From: Bartonella vinsonii subsp. arupensis OK-94-513
GTDB lineage: Bacteria; Pseudomonadota; Alphaproteobacteria; Rhizobiales; Rhizobiaceae
Assembly: GCF_000278235.1 (NCBI RefSeq)
Contig: NZ_JH725037.1
Span: forward strand, 727,942 to 762,388
Direction of reading: 5' to 3'
Length of the DNA stretch: 34,447 bases
Shown: positions 33,950-34,447 of the stretch, in pieces
Layout of the letters: each line of letters begins with the position of its first letter
How positions within the stretch are numbered: the first letter of the stretch is position 1
Notes under the pieces: generated by a model
Told to the model about the DNA's origin: nothing
The model's input: only the letters and a program-made list of their open reading frames with translations
Databases searched by the model: none
Made by a program: the position numbers and the translations under genes

Positions 33950-34447
33950 TTATTGGCGTGAAGTTATGGAACACTCAAATTCCCTCCTGAAGAAGGATTG
34001 GAAATGGTTATTTTAGGTAATTTACAACTTATTCTAGGATTATTGAAATTTAAATTTTGTTATTGAGGCTTTTGAATCAACAGGGGATAATGTAATGATA
34101 TTTCTAAAAAATTGATGACACTTCTAGAAAATCGCAAAACGAAATTTGAAGAAGCAGATCTGTTTGATGAAGCCAAAAAGGAATTTTTTTCTATGTCATC
34201 AGTTATAATGTGACATCATTTATTAAAGTGCTGTCATTCGTAATGTCTTCTGCCTGTATCGGATTTATTTTCATTGCATATTTTGGTTTTTCCTCTCGTA
34301 TTTTGGAGGAAATGAGTGTTTGGCAAAGGGCTGCTGCTCTTGGCGGTTTTGGTATTTTGCCTTTAGGAGGTGTGCTTTCTAAGCCTGATTTTATTTGTTT
34401 TGCATGTTGTTGCATGGGGAATTTATACAATAATTTTAAAAGGAAAA
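33950..34447 (+). pseudogene. Decayed C-terminal end of a membrane protein gene, possibly a TRAP-type fused permease
   Basis: Plus-strand fragments in shifting frames look like one former protein. Near 33958 it gives VIIGVKLWNTQIP, then, one frame over, PEEGLEMVIL; near 34054-34098 VIEAFESTGDNVMI. From 34212 to about 34400 a longer open piece contains SSACIGFIFIAYFGFSSRIL and MSVWQRAAALGGFGILPLGG. A further frame change gives FVLHVVAWGIYTIILKGK up to the edge. Two hydrophobic helices with the xxWQRAxxL pattern between them recall the end of fused TRAP transporter permeases, but this is weak. Stops in all frames show it is not an intact gene. Confidence 0.4.

Noticed and set aside
1-34447. CRISPR array, prophage or insertion sequence
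   Set aside because: No regularly spaced repeats, no transposase, integrase or phage structural genes were seen.

Overview
The window looks like a chromosomal segment of a Bartonella species (Hyphomicrobiales/Rhizobiales, Alphaproteobacteria). The evidence is an AT-rich base composition, long decayed intergenic stretches, an Omp2b/Omp43-type porin, an FzlA-type GST-like division protein, a Rhizobiales-type Mrp ATPase, the order rpmH-rnpA-yidC-engB, and a TauE/TIGR02186 pair. The species is inferred; no database search was possible.

Layout. 1-573: 5' part of a DHA2-type drug efflux MFS gene (minus) running off the left edge. 800-2302: a decayed fragment of an MFS gene beside a full-length homologue whose N-terminus appears frameshifted at a G6 tract. 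2410-2814: a decayed reading frame. 2952-4040: PhnA-like membrane protein. 4041-4918: repeat-bearing AT-rich gap. 4919-9306 (plus): Bcr/CflA exporter, then an alpha/beta-hydrolase-fold protein translationally coupled to a 724-residue fusion of an isocitrate/isopropylmalate-type dehydrogenase with a CinA-type MoCF domain. 10231-11184: AmiD-like amidase with an internal duplication. 12122-13324 (minus): porin with a clear promoter and terminator. 13628-13718: tRNA-Ser(GCU). 14932-15016 (minus): tRNA-Leu(CAG).

From 15129 to 21067 everything supported is on the minus strand and mostly housekeeping: gpmA and dapB (one transcription unit), fzlA, then engB, yidC, rnpA and rpmH (tightly packed, transcribed rpmH to engB). 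From 21663 to 25898 the plus strand carries mrp, a decayed 660-bp gap, rsmI, a YraN-family gene, a small membrane protein gene and a proC-like gene. From 26344 to 29731 (minus) lies the complete electron-transfer-flavoprotein module etfB-etfA-ETF:ubiquinone oxidoreductase, which passes electrons from acyl-CoA and amino-acid dehydrogenases to ubiquinone. 30319-33037 (plus): an unknown tail-anchored protein, a TauE/SafE transporter and its TIGR02186 partner. 33060-33533 (minus): DUF6460-type membrane protein and a 43-codon small gene. The right end holds the decayed end of a membrane protein gene.

Most of the window is ordinary core genome. The best candidate for something undescribed is the exporter / hydrolase-like / dehydrogenase-MoCF cluster at 4919-9306, where two enzyme folds are joined in one chain and the neighbouring hydrolase seems to have lost two of its three catalytic residues. 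Several separate signs of gene decay fit reductive evolution in a host-restricted bacterium.
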